A stretch of 6,716 nt of DNA. Origin: Spongiibacteraceae bacterium. GTDB lineage: Bacteria > Pseudomonadota > Gammaproteobacteria > Pseudomonadales > PIVM01. Positions within the stretch are counted from its first letter, which is position 1; each line of letters begins with the position of its first letter. Positions 6,636-6,716 of this stretch are shown one piece after another. The notes beneath the pieces were generated by a model, which saw nothing but the letters and a program-made list of their open reading frames with translations, was not told the DNA's origin and did no database searches. Both the position numbers and the translations under genes were made by a program. The stretch covers positions 1 through 6,716 of the forward strand of contig JAUXDF010000181.1 in assembly GCA_030618505.1 (NCBI GenBank), read 5' to 3'.

Positions 6636-6640
6636 AGAGG
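6636..6640 (+). promoter_or_regulatory. Probable Shine-Dalgarno site for the terminal lipoprotein gene
   Basis: AGAGG lies 11 bases before TTG 6652. It is the only reasonable ribosome site between the in-frame TAG at 6625-6627 and the lipobox, so it supports TTG as the start. Confidence 0.4.
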
Positions 6641-6651
6641 CGATTTTTATT

Positions 6652-6716
6652 TTGGTTGTACCCCTTAAATTACAATGTATCTGTGTGTTGTCTTTGTTGC
6701 TGGCAGGCTGTGCCAG
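6652..6716 (+). CDS. rlpA: Lipoprotein N-terminus, probably septal ring lytic transglycosylase RlpA (partial, 3' end outside window)
   Basis: Only 21 complete codons are visible. The frame has a stop at 6625-6627 and runs open to the window end. From TTG 6652 it encodes a short n-region with one lysine (residue 6), a hydrophobic stretch, and a lipobox L-A-G-C at 17-20 followed by Ala. This is a signal peptidase II site, with Cys20 to be lipidated. Serine at 14 and leucines at 15-17 complete a typical h-region. An alternative GTG at 6685 would leave too short a signal. The name rests on context: in Pseudomonas, rlpA (a lytic enzyme acting on glycan lacking stem peptides at division sites) follows mltB/sltB1. 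The visible residues alone prove only a lipoprotein, so the gene name is an inference. Confidence 0.55.
   Translation, partial: MVVPLKLQCICVLSLLLAGCA

Overview
The window is a stretch of gammaproteobacterial core chromosome. The gene order proA - nadD - rsfS - rlmH - mrdA (PBP2) - rodA - mltB - (rlpA) is the one I remember from Pseudomonas and from marine or soil relatives such as the Cellvibrio group. In Escherichia coli, holA precedes nadD instead of proA. The species cannot be named from this sequence alone. All genes lie on the + strand.

Layout. 1-351: 3' end of proA (proline synthesis). 400-1074: nadD (NAD synthesis). 1113-1445: rsfS (ribosome silencing factor). 1446-1691: a 246-base gap mostly filled by a nested inverted-repeat element. 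1692-2159: rlmH (23S rRNA methyltransferase). 2173-4044: mrdA, the transpeptidase PBP2. 4093-5241: rodA, the SEDS glycosyltransferase, with a GTG start. 5242-5435: a non-coding gap. 5436-6440: an MltB-type lytic transglycosylase. 6441-6651: a gap holding a compact 81-base palindromic element. 6652-6716: the first codons of a lipoprotein, most likely rlpA.

The genes form two functional blocks. nadD, rsfS and rlmH serve NAD supply and ribosome control. mrdA, rodA, mltB and the probable rlpA build and trim peptidoglycan: RodA polymerises glycan, PBP2 crosslinks it, and the lytic enzymes cut strands. rlmH-mrdA (13 bases apart) and mrdA-rodA (48 bases apart) look co-transcribed. The mltB and rlpA gaps are longer and may hold their own signals, but I found no convincing promoter in them.

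Every gene is a full-length or window-truncated member of a well-known family with its key residues present. I see no previously undescribed system. The points worth a second look are the two palindromic repeat elements, a repeated heptamer around the second one, the mrdA/rodA junction, the unusual mltB translation start, the apparent lack of a lipobox in MltB, and the TTG start of the last gene.
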